64,000 nucleotides of DNA from Pelagicoccus albus (GTDB taxonomy: Bacteria > Verrucomicrobiota > Verrucomicrobiia > Opitutales > Opitutaceae): NCBI RefSeq assembly GCF_014230145.1, contig NZ_JACHVC010000013.1:806001-870000 (forward strand), given 5' to 3'. The notes beneath the pieces are model-generated. The model was not told the origin of the DNA and searched no databases. It worked only from the letters and a program-made list of their open reading frames with translations. Numbering within the stretch: position 1 is the first letter of the stretch; every line of letters begins with the position of its first letter. The translations under genes and the position numbers were made by a program. Shown piece by piece: positions 17,016 through 25,220 of the stretch.

Positions 17016-17491
17016 AGTGTAGAATATCGTATAGGAAAGGCTCGAGACTTGGGGGTAAGCCAAAGAGCAAGGGGTTAATCTAAGAAGGTCCGGATCAAGT
17101 TATCCGGCTCAGGTTTACCGCAATATATCCTAACTTTATTTTCGTTTCCTCCTCTCGGCGGAGGCATAACACCTGTATCCTAAGGTCCTCTATTTTAAGC
17201 CTAATACTCCGATACCGTGGGATTGAACCATTGTTAGATCCCCCAACAAAACACCCTTAGGATTCCGTTGTTTTTCCTCCCGAAATGGGTAGCGATCCAA
17301 AGGTAATCGCGGTACTATCCTTCTGCTTCAAAAAGCCCCCCCCAAAAAAACAGAATGCCCCAGCTTTAACGGATCTGTGTCCGCCCCCCCCAATTCAGTG
17401 GACACTTAAACCTACCTGCGGGCACACCACAGCTAGACACGAACCCCGCTCAGCCTTGACAGAAACCAAGACAGCTTGCCGGTCACCTCGG
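17016..17491. promoter_or_regulatory. Divergent control region between the isomerase operon and the first AraC gene
   Basis: This ~475-bp spacer separates the minus-strand catabolic operon from the plus-strand regulator. It holds a perfect dyad CCGGAT-N6-ATCCGG (17090-17107), placed 75 bp upstream of the GTG start of the isomerase and a good operator candidate. It also holds a CCTCC/GGAGG hairpin (17148-17164) and two runs of eight C (17336-17343 and 17384-17391). An open frame runs in from 17285, but its first 69 codons have low-complexity composition and are not shared by the paralogous regulator. Confidence 0.4.
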
Positions 17492-18355
17492 ATGGTCAAT
17501 TCATTTGATCCAAATCGACCTGACTTCACTCCATACGGCCTGACCTGCGTGGAGTGGACTCCTGCTCCGATGGAGCGTCCCAACCACCATAACGAAATCG
17601 AACTGAACATGGTGGCGAAAGGAAGCCTAACCTATGATTTCGGCACGACCCAAATCACCACGCGAAGCGGAGAGCTCGCTGTTTTCTGGGCCTCCATTCC
17701 TCATCAAACGATCGAGTGCGAAGATGATACAAATTACTTCGTGGCCACTATTCCCTACTCGTGGTTTCTGCAATTTAAGCTCCCCACCGCATTTACGGAA
17801 GCGATCCAAAGAGGTTTTTTCCTCAAAGAGCCCATCGCACAACGCATAACCGAAGAATGCAGCCGTTTCTCAACTTGGCAAGAAGACTTGGAGGAAGGAA
17901 CCGAAGAGGGGCGCGAAATAGTACTGATAGAAGTACAGGCACGACTTATGCGAATGGCGAAACGCATCGCGGATACCTTACCCCACGAGCCGCGTCCGAA
18001 AAACGCTCATTTCCATAAGGCCCGCTTAAGACACCTCGACCACGTCGAGCAGATGGCCTGCTACATCGCGCAGAATTATCTAAATCCGATAACTGCAAAC
18101 CAAATCGGCAAAGCGACAAACCTTCACCCAAACTACGCCATGAGCCTTTTCAAGCGGTTCTTCGGAATGAGTATTGTAGATTACATTACATTCAATCGGA
18201 TAACACACGCCCAACGCTTGCTTTTAACAACCGATCTAAAAGTTCCGGATATCGCCCACGCATCCGGGTTCTTATCAATTAGTCGCTTCAATGAGGCATT
18301 CCGTTCCCTTTCTGGCACCTCACCCCGAAACTACAGAAAAGAGCGATCCTACTAG
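17492..18355 (+). CDS. AraC-family transcriptional regulator (first of two paralogues)
   Basis: A 287-residue regulator with an N-terminal cupin-like sensing domain (about 1-150) and a C-terminal AraC double helix-turn-helix (about 185-285). The latter contains HPNYAMSLFKRFFG and IAHASGFLSISRFNEAFRSLSG, the second being the recognition-helix region of the family. I start it at ATG 17492 because the product then aligns residue by residue with the second AraC protein (both begin with SFDP-RPDF-PYGLTCV). The gene faces away from the catabolic operon and precedes a TonB receptor gene. It probably senses a sugar from the locus and controls one or both flanks; the ligand is unknown. Confidence 0.88.
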   Translation: MVNSFDPNRPDFTPYGLTCVEWTPAPMERPNHHNEIELNMVAKGSLTYDFGTTQITTRSGELAVFWASIPHQTIECEDDTNYFVATIPYSWFLQFKLPTAFTEAIQRGFFLKEPIAQRITEECSRFSTWQEDLEEGTEEGREIVLIEVQARLMRMAKRIADTLPHEPRPKNAHFHKARLRHLDHVEQMACYIAQNYLNPITANQIGKATNLHPNYAMSLFKRFFGMSIVDYITFNRITHAQRLLLTTDLKVPDIAHASGFLSISRFNEAFRSLSGTSPRNYRKERSY

Positions 18356-18682
18356 GTATACGATTTCCTTACAAAACCGTTAATATTTTTCGATACACGC
18401 GTAGAAGAAAGACCGACCCTATCATAGTATAGAGCTTCTCATAATAGATATTTGGATACATTTCCAAATCAAGATTACCCCAATTTACACCCCCCTTCGT
18501 TTAGACATCAAGGGACTTTTCAAAGACTATGCGGAATATCCAATTTGGTTCACGCATGGTTAAAGCAGATCGGAATCCACCCGCCAGTAGCAGGCCCCCA
18601 CCTCAGACCTTACGGAAACGAGAACCTGCGTCCGGTGCAGCGGATACAAATATCCAAAAAATAACGCAGCCCCAAAACAGAA
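18356..18682 (+). promoter_or_regulatory. Spacer upstream of the TonB receptor gene
   Basis: A 327-bp AT-rich gap between the first AraC gene and the TonB receptor gene. No terminator with a U-run follows the AraC gene and I see no convincing open frame. The AT-rich segment around 18370-18465 is where a promoter and AraC half-sites would be expected, but I cannot define boxes with confidence. Confidence 0.3.
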
Positions 18683-20899
18683 ATGAATCGAAACCTACTT
18701 GTGCCTCTAATCTTCGCTTTGGCCAGTCTTGGCTATGGCCAGCAAAGCGAACAAATATTCGAGCTGAGCCCCTTCAGCGTCTCACCTGATGCTAGTGAAG
18801 GATACCGTACCAAGGACATCGTCACCGGAACAAAAATAGCCACTCCATTGATGAAATCGCCCCTGACAGTTGGAGTAGTGAACCAAGAACTACTTGACGA
18901 CATCAATGTGGATAGAGTAACCGACGCAGTCGCGTTCACCCAAGCCGGAGTAGCGAATACCGGCAGAACTTGGCAGGACCAGGAAACCTTTGTCTTTCGA
19001 GGCTACGAAGGTACTGTTCTCCGAAACGGAGTAAGATTCACCTCTTGGACCGACACTTCCAATATCGAAAGAGTCGAGGTAGCGAAGGGTCCAAGCGCCA
19101 TCCTATACGGATTCGTGGCTCCAGGTGGCGTAGTAAACTATGTAACCAAGCGTCCTCATTCGGTTGCAAATACAAAGCTGAAAGCGCGTTACAGCTCGAA
19201 CTACGGGTTCCGAGGAGAATTCGACATCAACCGGCCACTACTTGATTCAAACAAGCTCATGTTTCGGCTCACTGGATCGCAGGCGGATGGAAGCACTTGG
19301 ATCCAATACCAATCCATAAATGATCTGGTCTTGACCCCCACTTTACGCTGGCAAGCGACTCCCAATACCACTGTCGACTATGAGTTTTCCTACCGAAAGC
19401 GCAAAGGCGCGTTCGAACGTATTCGCTTCTACTACCTAAATAAGGATGAAAACTTCGAATCCCTTGTCCTCGCCCCTTACAACGACGAATTGGGCGGCAC
19501 TGTGGGATACGATTGGAACCCGGGCATAACCCCCTGGGCCGACGCCGAATGGACCCGTCGCCGCTCCGAACTTAGGATCGAACACAAGATTAACGATCAT
19601 TTCCGATTTTTGGCCATAGGGTCGGACGACTACGGACACGTCGAACAAGTAACCTCTTTTACAAACTTCAAAGCTGTACGTAACATTGGATACGAAGACG
19701 TACAAGTACCTGATGCGGACAACATCCTGCTTAGCGTGATGCCTATCTACGAGAATGTAGAGTCTCACAACCAGTACTTGGAAGCGAATCTCCTAGCTCA
19801 GTTTCAGACCGAACACTTTAAGAGCAACACCTTGGTAGGTATCTCAGCGAACCGTAGCCCGTCCACATACCCAAACAACGGATACTACGCTCCAGATGTA
19901 TCGCTAATCGGTCAAATCGATTACACCCTGGAATCACCGTACACCGTACGGGTCAGCGATCCCCTATCCGAACGATACTATCGGCCAGACACCAACCCAG
20001 AGGATTGGGAGCTTTGGTTCACGACCGGCAGCACTTACGATTGGGGGCGTTCCGACCTGTTTCTGACTCAGAACATTTCTGCGATCGACGACAAACTGAA
20101 CATATTGGGAGGAATAAGACGTCAGCAGTACCGCGAACTGCAAATAGAACGAACATTGCCTCAGATCGGGGTGATATACGAACTCACACCCAACTTCTCT
20201 CCCTATGTCATTTGGTCCGAGACAGCTGAAAGCAACGGCCGAACCGTGCGATACAAAGAACCGCGCCCCCTATCAGAGTCGAAGGCTTGGGACGCAGGTT
20301 TCAAATTCGACATGTTGGAATCAAAGCTAACAGGAAGCTTCACCTACTTTAATATAGAAAAAACCAACTTGGCGATTAACGACCCAAGGCTGATCGTGGA
20401 CTACGCAGCAGGGTTGGTAGACGACACCGTCACCTTCACCCCCGGCTCCGAAAGCAAGGGCTACGAAGCAAGCGTGCAATACCAGCCGAACCCCTCCTTT
20501 CAAATGATCACATCTTTCGCGAAAACGGATGCCCGAATCCTCCCAGGTGACCCGAACCCAGAGGCTGACAACGCTCCCCTCGTGCAAGTCCCCCCTGAAT
20601 CACTCACCTTTTTTGGCCGCTATAAAGTCAATGATGGCAGATTCGAGGGCCTGAGCTTTGGTGGAGGATTCGTTAAAAATTGGGGCCCAGTCTACGTCGA
20701 CAATCCCGTCACTCAGCCCCTCGCGAACGAGGATGGCAACTTCCAAGTCAACGCCTTCGTACGCTATTCATTCACCGTGAACGAGAGAGATATGAGCATC
20801 GAACTGAGCGGAAGCAATCTGACAGACGATCGTTGGATGATGAATGGCGGCTTCTCGCCCCCAAGGGAAATCGCTGTTTCCACTGAAATTCGTTTCTGA
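18683..20899 (+). CDS. TonB-dependent outer-membrane receptor
   Basis: A 738-residue outer-membrane receptor. Residues 1-19 form a signal peptide (cleavage near GYG-QQ), followed by the verrucomicrobial TonB-box-like motif FELSPFSVS. The plug domain (about 35-150) includes ETFVFRGYEGTVLRNGVRF and VEVAKGPSAILYGFVAPGGVVNYVTKRP, a FhuA/siderophore-type plug. The rest is a 22-strand barrel ending in the expected aromatic residue (EIRF). Length is typical. It is flanked by two paralogous AraC genes on the same strand, so it is probably induced by the solute it imports; an oligosaccharide from pectin is plausible, a siderophore less so in this setting. Confidence 0.92.
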   Translation: MNRNLLVPLIFALASLGYGQQSEQIFELSPFSVSPDASEGYRTKDIVTGTKIATPLMKSPLTVGVVNQELLDDINVDRVTDAVAFTQAGVANTGRTWQDQETFVFRGYEGTVLRNGVRFTSWTDTSNIERVEVAKGPSAILYGFVAPGGVVNYVTKRPHSVANTKLKARYSSNYGFRGEFDINRPLLDSNKLMFRLTGSQADGSTWIQYQSINDLVLTPTLRWQATPNTTVDYEFSYRKRKGAFERIRFYYLNKDENFESLVLAPYNDELGGTVGYDWNPGITPWADAEWTRRRSELRIEHKINDHFRFLAIGSDDYGHVEQVTSFTNFKAVRNIGYEDVQVPDADNILLSVMPIYENVESHNQYLEANLLAQFQTEHFKSNTLVGISANRSPSTYPNNGYYAPDVSLIGQIDYTLESPYTVRVSDPLSERYYRPDTNPEDWELWFTTGSTYDWGRSDLFLTQNISAIDDKLNILGGIRRQQYRELQIERTLPQIGVIYELTPNFSPYVIWSETAESNGRTVRYKEPRPLSESKAWDAGFKFDMLESKLTGSFTYFNIEKTNLAINDPRLIVDYAAGLVDDTVTFTPGSESKGYEASVQYQPNPSFQMITSFAKTDARILPGDPNPEADNAPLVQVPPESLTFFGRYKVNDGRFEGLSFGGGFVKNWGPVYVDNPVTQPLANEDGNFQVNAFVRYSFTVNERDMSIELSGSNLTDDRWMMNGGFSPPREIAVSTEIRF

Positions 20900-20930
20900 G
20901 CCTAATTCGCTGACAGTTCGATTTGATCAA

Positions 20931-20974
20931 AGTCCGCTTCCTAGGGGTTGAAACCAAGGGAGTGGGCTTTTTTC
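20931..20974 (+). terminator. Rho-independent terminator of the TonB receptor gene
   Basis: AGTCCGCTTCCT (20931-20942) pairs over all 12 positions with AGGGAGTGGGCT (20957-20968) if three G-U wobbles are allowed, and is followed by TTTTT. The wobbles are valid only for plus-strand RNA, which fits the upstream gene. Confidence 0.75.
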
Positions 20975-21078
20975 ATAATCAGGGAAGCCTCCTATGCTTG
21001 CCTTGCCAGCCAAATCGAACTCACTGACTTCAGTATCGATTTAGCAGATACCAGACGCCTCCCCGAGCAACTCCCACT

Positions 21079-21933
21079 TTGGACTCCTTCGACCCTGACA
21101 GACCCGACTTCAAACCGTACGGCTTGACCTGCGTAGATTGGCGACCTACGCCCATGAAGCGGCCCGACCACCACAATGAGGTCGAACTCAACCTTCTTAT
21201 TCATGGATCGGTCACTTACTTACTTGGCGGGTCTAAAGTTCGCATCCGTTCCGGCCAGTTAGCCGCCTTTTGGGCTTCCATCCCCCATCAAGTCATAGAG
21301 ACCGAGGAAGACACCCGCTACCTCGTGGTCACAATCCCCTTTGCCTGGTTTTTGCAGTTTAAGCTGCCCGACTCTTTCGTACAACCGCTCCTGCAAGGAC
21401 TCATGATCAAGGAAACCCTCGAGGCTGACGCCTTGCAGGAAAAAGCCTTGTTCGAACAATGGACCACCGACCTTTCCGAGAGGAATGAGGACAATCAAGA
21501 TATCGTTCTCCTGGAGCTACAGGCTCGTCTGCGTCGCATGGCCAAAAGAACTGCCGCCGAAAACGCGGAGCACATGTCTTCACGCAATCGAAGCGGACAC
21601 CTGCACGACGGCAGCCTAAACAAGGTGGAACAAATGGCCTGCCTCGTAGCCCAGCGCTATCTGGAGCCACTGACCGCGGAATCCATCGGCGAATCCGTCG
21701 ATTTACATCCGAACTACGCCATGAATCTCTTTAAAAAGACTTTTGGCACAACGCTCATAGATTACATCACCCACCACCGCGTTTCCCACGCCCAACGCTT
21801 GCTGGTCACGACCAACGATAAGATCTTAGATATCGCAATGGCCTCCGGCTTTAACTCCCTCTCTCGCTTCAACGAGGCCTTCCGCCGATCGTGCGGCTGT
21901 TCACCGAGGGAATACCGCACCCGCCAACGATAG
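21079..21933 (+). CDS. AraC-family transcriptional regulator (second paralogue, TTG start)
   Basis: A 284-residue regulator clearly paralogous to the one at 17492: both share the opening SFDP-RPDF-PYGLTCV, the cupin-like sensing domain with FWASIPHQ, and the C-terminal HTH block with HPNYAMNLFKKTFG and FNSLSRFNEAFRRSCG. The frame starts with TTG at 21079, at the position matching the second codon region of its paralogue; no upstream in-frame ATG aligns. It lies 180 bp after the TonB receptor gene, behind a terminator, so it is likely expressed on its own. Two similar sensors around one receptor suggest two related ligands or mutual control. Confidence 0.87.
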   Translation: MDSFDPDRPDFKPYGLTCVDWRPTPMKRPDHHNEVELNLLIHGSVTYLLGGSKVRIRSGQLAAFWASIPHQVIETEEDTRYLVVTIPFAWFLQFKLPDSFVQPLLQGLMIKETLEADALQEKALFEQWTTDLSERNEDNQDIVLLELQARLRRMAKRTAAENAEHMSSRNRSGHLHDGSLNKVEQMACLVAQRYLEPLTAESIGESVDLHPNYAMNLFKKTFGTTLIDYITHHRVSHAQRLLVTTNDKILDIAMASGFNSLSRFNEAFRRSCGCSPREYRTRQR

Positions 21934-21989
21934 AGAACACTCCAAAACGGTCGAACCACCGGAGCTCCACTCGCGGAAATCAGGGCACG

Positions 21990-22064
21990 AAAAAGCCCGC
22001 CCAAGCTATGCTCGGTGCGGGCCCTTCTGATAGCGGGCGTACCCCTACACCCTTTGTGCTATCT
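21990..22064 (-). ncRNA. Candidate ~75-nt small RNA, copy 1
   Basis: Read on the minus strand, a perfect TATAAT box (22071-22076) is followed six bases later by a structured stretch. The first hairpin has outer arms GATAGC/GCTATC and inner arms GGGTGTA/TACGCCC around a GGGG loop. The second is a terminator hairpin, GCCCGC-A-CCGAGC, loop ATA, GCTTGG-GCGGGC, then TTTTT. One pair in each hairpin is G-U on the minus strand but would be A-C on the plus strand, which favours minus-strand transcription. The single substitution relative to copy 2 within the RNA falls in the terminal loop. I know of no named family matching it. Confidence 0.55.
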
Positions 22065-22070
22065 GTATGT

Positions 22071-22109
22071 ATTATACCCCAAAAATTCTGTAACGAAGCT
22101 TGGCTTCGT
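22071..22109 (-). promoter_or_regulatory. Promoter of small RNA copy 1
   Basis: A TATAAT -10 box (22071-22076, minus strand) lies just upstream of the hairpin-rich RNA. The -35 position is occupied by one arm of a perfect ACGAAGC-N3-GCTTCGT dyad (22093-22109) and not by a consensus hexamer, suggesting an activator or repressor site. The same arrangement is present in copy 2 at 24603-24641. Confidence 0.45.
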
Positions 22110-22357
22110 ATCAGCTCTTACCTTCCGGTTGGCCGATGGGAGGAATATACGATATTTCTAAGCCTTTGTGAAATACTTAGATCCTTCACCTATCATAGGT
22201 TATTCCTATAGTTTTGGATGGAAAGTTTTAACCTCATCTAAATCTGTAACTTACAAGTCAGTTCCGTCTAAAATCGCCTCTATGGATTTTCAAAATTCGG
22301 CGGAAAATTCAGAAAATCAGGCTTACGACCTCGACAAGCCGAATGATTAGCACGCAC

Positions 22358-24343
22358 TCAACTATCACCGGAGGCCATATTTTCGTCCAAAAAACGAATC
22401 ATCGCCTTGAGGGTTTCAACCCGAGTCTCAGTTCGCGTCAAATGATGGTCTTCCTTGCTCAGCTTAACGAGTTCCACCGTCTTTCCCTCCCGCTTAAGAG
22501 CCTTGTTCATGGCCTTAGCTTGGTCGAAGGGAACTACAGTGTCATCTTTGCCATGAATCAAAAGTACCGGTATTTCGACCTTGTCCGCAAAACGAACAGG
22601 AGAGACTCGTTCTAAATCCTTTTTGTCCCCCTTGTCGCCAATCATAGAGTTTTGCCAATTGTCGATCCGCCAACCATCGCGAGCGCCAGCGCTCAAAAAT
22701 CGGGCGTCGTCAATAATCCGAGGCAAGTCAGAGACTCCGTTGATGGAAACCGCACAGCGGTAAAGGTCTGGCGTAAAGGCGGCCCCCGCCAAAGCCGCGT
22801 AACCTCCGTAGCTAGCCCCAACGATCGCAACCCGCCCCTCGTCTACGAGTCCCTTCTCGGTCAACACCTCAACCGCATCGCTCAAATCGTCCTGCATGCT
22901 TCTACCCCATTGCCCTTTCCCAATCAGGCGATGCAAACTACCAAAACCGATAGAGCCCCTAAACTGAGGCTGCACCACGAGGTAACCGCGACTCGCGATC
23001 GCTTGGGCAAGCCAATCAAAACCAAGCGTATCCATCGCCTGAGGACCGCCATGTGGTAAAATGACGGTTGGAAGATTTTTGGGATTACCGGATTTAGACC
23101 GAGGAAAAGTAAGCAAAGTAGGAATGCTTACCCCATCTCTCGCCTCGTAGACGTATTCAACTACCGGATTCACATCCTGGGAGTCGATGCCACTCCGAGC
23201 TCCCGCTATAAGTCGAGGAGCTTCACCGGATCGAATCAACAAATAATCGCCCGGCATCCCATTACCTTCCACAAAAAACAAAAGAGACTCCCAATCGCTG
23301 CTCCATCCCTTGAGCCAGACGGACTGCTTCGGAAAGGAATCTACAATACGAGCAACTCTGCTATCTATTTCTTCATCCAAAAATGAATAGCTCGGCTTAA
23401 ACCCTCTGTACACTACGCCTTGTACGATATTGTCGGCCCCGCGAATAACTTCATCGAACTCTTTTTCAGAACCAAACCTCGAGGCGTCCCGTAAACTTCC
23501 ATCGCTCAAATCTAACCATTGGTAGCGATATCCCTTGATAGTCTCCGAGACCAGTAGCAAAGCGGGTTCATCTGGAGAAAATCCCAACATTTGATGCGAG
23601 GGACTCGATACCTTAAATCGAACAAGTCGTTTGCGGCTTCCCTCCTCGTGCAACCAAAACGAATGTTCCTCTGCTTTACGGTCAAAGGTCTCCTCCACCG
23701 CTGCGCCAGTACGTGCGTAATAAAGGAACTTCCTCGTCATACTGGATCCGTGAAAAGCAGGCTTTGGGCGAACCGGATTTTCGACATCGACCTTGAGCAA
23801 GGCATAATCTGGATCGACTAGGTCTGAATTGTAAGAGGCTCCCATAGAAAATTCATCCTCTTCTAAATATGCAGACATATAGACGTATTTAGAATCCAAC
23901 GACGTTCCAAGTATCTCGCCCAACCCACTCTGATTCGCAAAAATGCCGTCTCCAGGAGTGAGGAGTTGCTGGAGTTTATTGCGAGACAGGTCGAAAACAA
24001 ACGCGGTACTCAACTCGTAGCCAAGGTTCGAACCAAATATCTTCTGATACTGGGAGGCGACCAGGGAAAGTTGATCCTCTCCGATGAAGCGCAAACGCCA
24101 TGGTTTCACATCTCCCAATTCCAAGGTGTTGAGAAGCTTGCCGTCACGAGTCGAAACGACCATGACCAGGTCGAGCTCACTCGAAAGTTTTCGAAAAGCG
24201 ATTTTATCGCCACTTGGCGAGAGAGTCATCAAAGAGACATCAGGCAGAGCGCCATATCTCAGGGCCGCTTCTTCAGTCGAAGCCAAGGCAGCCATAACCG
24301 AGGGAAGAAAAAGAAGACTCAGTAATAGGGGTAAGATTTTCAT
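22358..24343 (-). CDS. Secreted S9-family prolyl oligopeptidase
   Basis: A 661-residue serine peptidase with a signal peptide (about 1-21). Residues ~25-390 form a beta-propeller, and the C-terminal alpha/beta-hydrolase domain carries the catalytic serine in GASYGGYAAL (Ser511), Asp601 in HGKDDTVVP and a His in KEDHHLT near 633. This is the usual layout of the acylaminoacyl-peptidase/dipeptidyl-peptidase branch. It probably trims short peptides in the periplasm. The gene stands alone, facing the second AraC gene, and is bracketed by the two 227-bp repeats. The 171 bp upstream (24344-24514) contain no other feature I can support. Confidence 0.92.
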   Translation of the reverse strand: MKILPLLLSLLFLPSVMAALASTEEAALRYGALPDVSLMTLSPSGDKIAFRKLSSELDLVMVVSTRDGKLLNTLELGDVKPWRLRFIGEDQLSLVASQYQKIFGSNLGYELSTAFVFDLSRNKLQQLLTPGDGIFANQSGLGEILGTSLDSKYVYMSAYLEEDEFSMGASYNSDLVDPDYALLKVDVENPVRPKPAFHGSSMTRKFLYYARTGAAVEETFDRKAEEHSFWLHEEGSRKRLVRFKVSSPSHQMLGFSPDEPALLLVSETIKGYRYQWLDLSDGSLRDASRFGSEKEFDEVIRGADNIVQGVVYRGFKPSYSFLDEEIDSRVARIVDSFPKQSVWLKGWSSDWESLLFFVEGNGMPGDYLLIRSGEAPRLIAGARSGIDSQDVNPVVEYVYEARDGVSIPTLLTFPRSKSGNPKNLPTVILPHGGPQAMDTLGFDWLAQAIASRGYLVVQPQFRGSIGFGSLHRLIGKGQWGRSMQDDLSDAVEVLTEKGLVDEGRVAIVGASYGGYAALAGAAFTPDLYRCAVSINGVSDLPRIIDDARFLSAGARDGWRIDNWQNSMIGDKGDKKDLERVSPVRFADKVEIPVLLIHGKDDTVVPFDQAKAMNKALKREGKTVELVKLSKEDHHLTRTETRVETLKAMIRFLDENMASGDS

Positions 24344-24514
24344 AGCCTGTCTAGAGGTAACCGATAGTTGGGGCTTAACCTTTCAGAACTACACGAACAG
24401 AACAGCAGAGAGGGTCAACAACTAGGTAATAAAACTTAACCTTATAAGCCTCTCATCATCCCGAAAAAAGAATCCCTAACAAACCGAGGGCAAATGGACG
24501 ACTTCGCGAAACCC

Positions 24515-24741
24515 GGGCACGAAAAAGCCCGCCCAAGCTAAGCTCGGTGCGGGCCCTTCTGATAGCGGGCGTACCCCTACACCCTTTGTGCTATCTGTAT
24601 GTATTATACCCCAAAAATTCTGTAACGAAGCTTGGCTTCGTATCAGCTCTTACCTTCCAGTTGGCTGATGGAAGGAATATACGATATTTCTAAGCCTTTG
24701 TGAAATACTTAGATCCTTCACCTATCATAGGTTATTCCTAT
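24515..24741. repeat. 227-bp direct repeat, copy 2
   Basis: Second copy of the element at 21983-22209. The four differences are one T/A change in the terminator loop and three near the CCTTCC-GTTGG segment. It lies downstream of the CPXCG gene and upstream of the S9 peptidase gene. Recombination between the copies would delete the peptidase. The remaining non-coding bases up to 24879 show no clear feature. Confidence 0.95.
24522..24596 (-). ncRNA. Candidate ~75-nt small RNA, copy 2
   Basis: It has the same minus-strand layout as copy 1: TATAAT at 24603-24608, then the GATAGC/GCTATC double hairpin and the CCCGC/GCGGG terminator with a T-run at 24522-24526. The only change inside the RNA replaces loop ATA by TTA, leaving every base pair intact. 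Conservation of the structure across two copies supports a functional RNA but could also reflect a recent duplication. Confidence 0.55.
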
Positions 24742-24879
24742 GATATCGAATGAAATTCTGTAACCATATGGTTTTCTACAACTTAGGGATAACCTGTTTC
24801 TCAATAGCAGTAGCGTGATACTTCCAGTTGCACCGATAATTTTATTTTCGGAGGTCCCCACCCGGCCAGGATTCAAAGA

Positions 24880-25074
24880 CTATTCGTCCTCCCGGCTTGC
24901 CCTTAAATCAATCAGTTCACCCTCCTCATCGATCAAAATGGTGTACTCGATGGGACGACAACAGACCTGGCAGTCTTCTACGAAATTCTGAGAGCCGAGC
25001 GTACAATCGACTACGATTCCCACGGTCTCCCCGCAATAGGGGCAAGGCACATTCTCGTTCAGCTCTAAATTCAT
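24880..25074 (-). CDS. CPXCG-motif cysteine-rich zinc-ribbon protein
   Basis: A 64-residue protein with CPYCGE near residue 11 and a second pair CQVCC near 36, giving a small zinc ribbon of the Cys_rich_CPXG family (PF14255). The tail is acidic (EEGELIDLRASREDE). I start at ATG 25074, where the family normally begins; the open frame continues 40 codons further upstream, but this extension overlaps the terminator of the neighbouring receptor gene and has no family match. Members are widespread and uncharacterised; binding of metal or nucleic acid is likely. The gene follows the second TonB receptor gene on the same strand. Confidence 0.8.
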   Translation of the reverse strand: MNLELNENVPCPYCGETVGIVVDCTLGSQNFVEDCQVCCRPIEYTILIDEEGELIDLRASREDE

Positions 25075-25169
25075 GATTCCCAATAGGAAACTCTGCGCCA
25101 TTTGCGGGAATTTTCCAGTCGAGCAACCATATTGCCGGTTCGAATCCGCCAGATAAACGATACCGAACA

Positions 25170-25210
25170 CAAAAAAGCTCCCGATCGCCAACAAATCGAC
25201 CGGGAGCTCT
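25170..25210 (-). terminator. Rho-independent terminator of the second TonB receptor gene
   Basis: On the minus strand AGCTCCCG (25201-25208) and CGGGAGCT (25176-25183) form an 8-bp stem, with further pairing towards the loop, followed by a run of six T. It lies 12 bases after the receptor stop. Confidence 0.85.
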
Positions 25211-25220
25211 ACCCTATCTC

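Larger units (their letters stand above)
21983..22209. repeat. 227-bp direct repeat, copy 1
   Basis: This segment recurs at 24515-24741 with the same orientation, no indels and four substitutions by my alignment (about 98% identity). It contains an apparent small-RNA gene on the minus strand, an ACGAAGC-N3-GCTTCGT dyad (22093-22109) and, at its right end, an ACCTAT-C-ATAGGT dyad. Together the two copies bracket the S9 peptidase gene. No transposase or open frame of note is inside. Confidence 0.95.

Noticed and set aside
17285-17491. N-terminal extension of 69 codons on the first AraC gene
   Set aside because: It includes low-complexity runs from the poly-C tracts, has no equivalent in the paralogue, and the conserved sequence starts at ATG 17492.
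22168-22350. Short open frame to the right of repeat copy 1
   Set aside because: It begins inside the repeat and runs into unique sequence, has no start signal or family match, and copy 2 does not keep it.
24785-24800. TAGGGATAAC segment resembling part of 23S rRNA
   Set aside because: The similarity is about ten bases with no surrounding rRNA sequence.
25075-25194. 40-codon N-terminal extension of the CPXCG protein
   Set aside because: It overlaps the terminator of the upstream receptor gene and family members begin at the MNLEL position.
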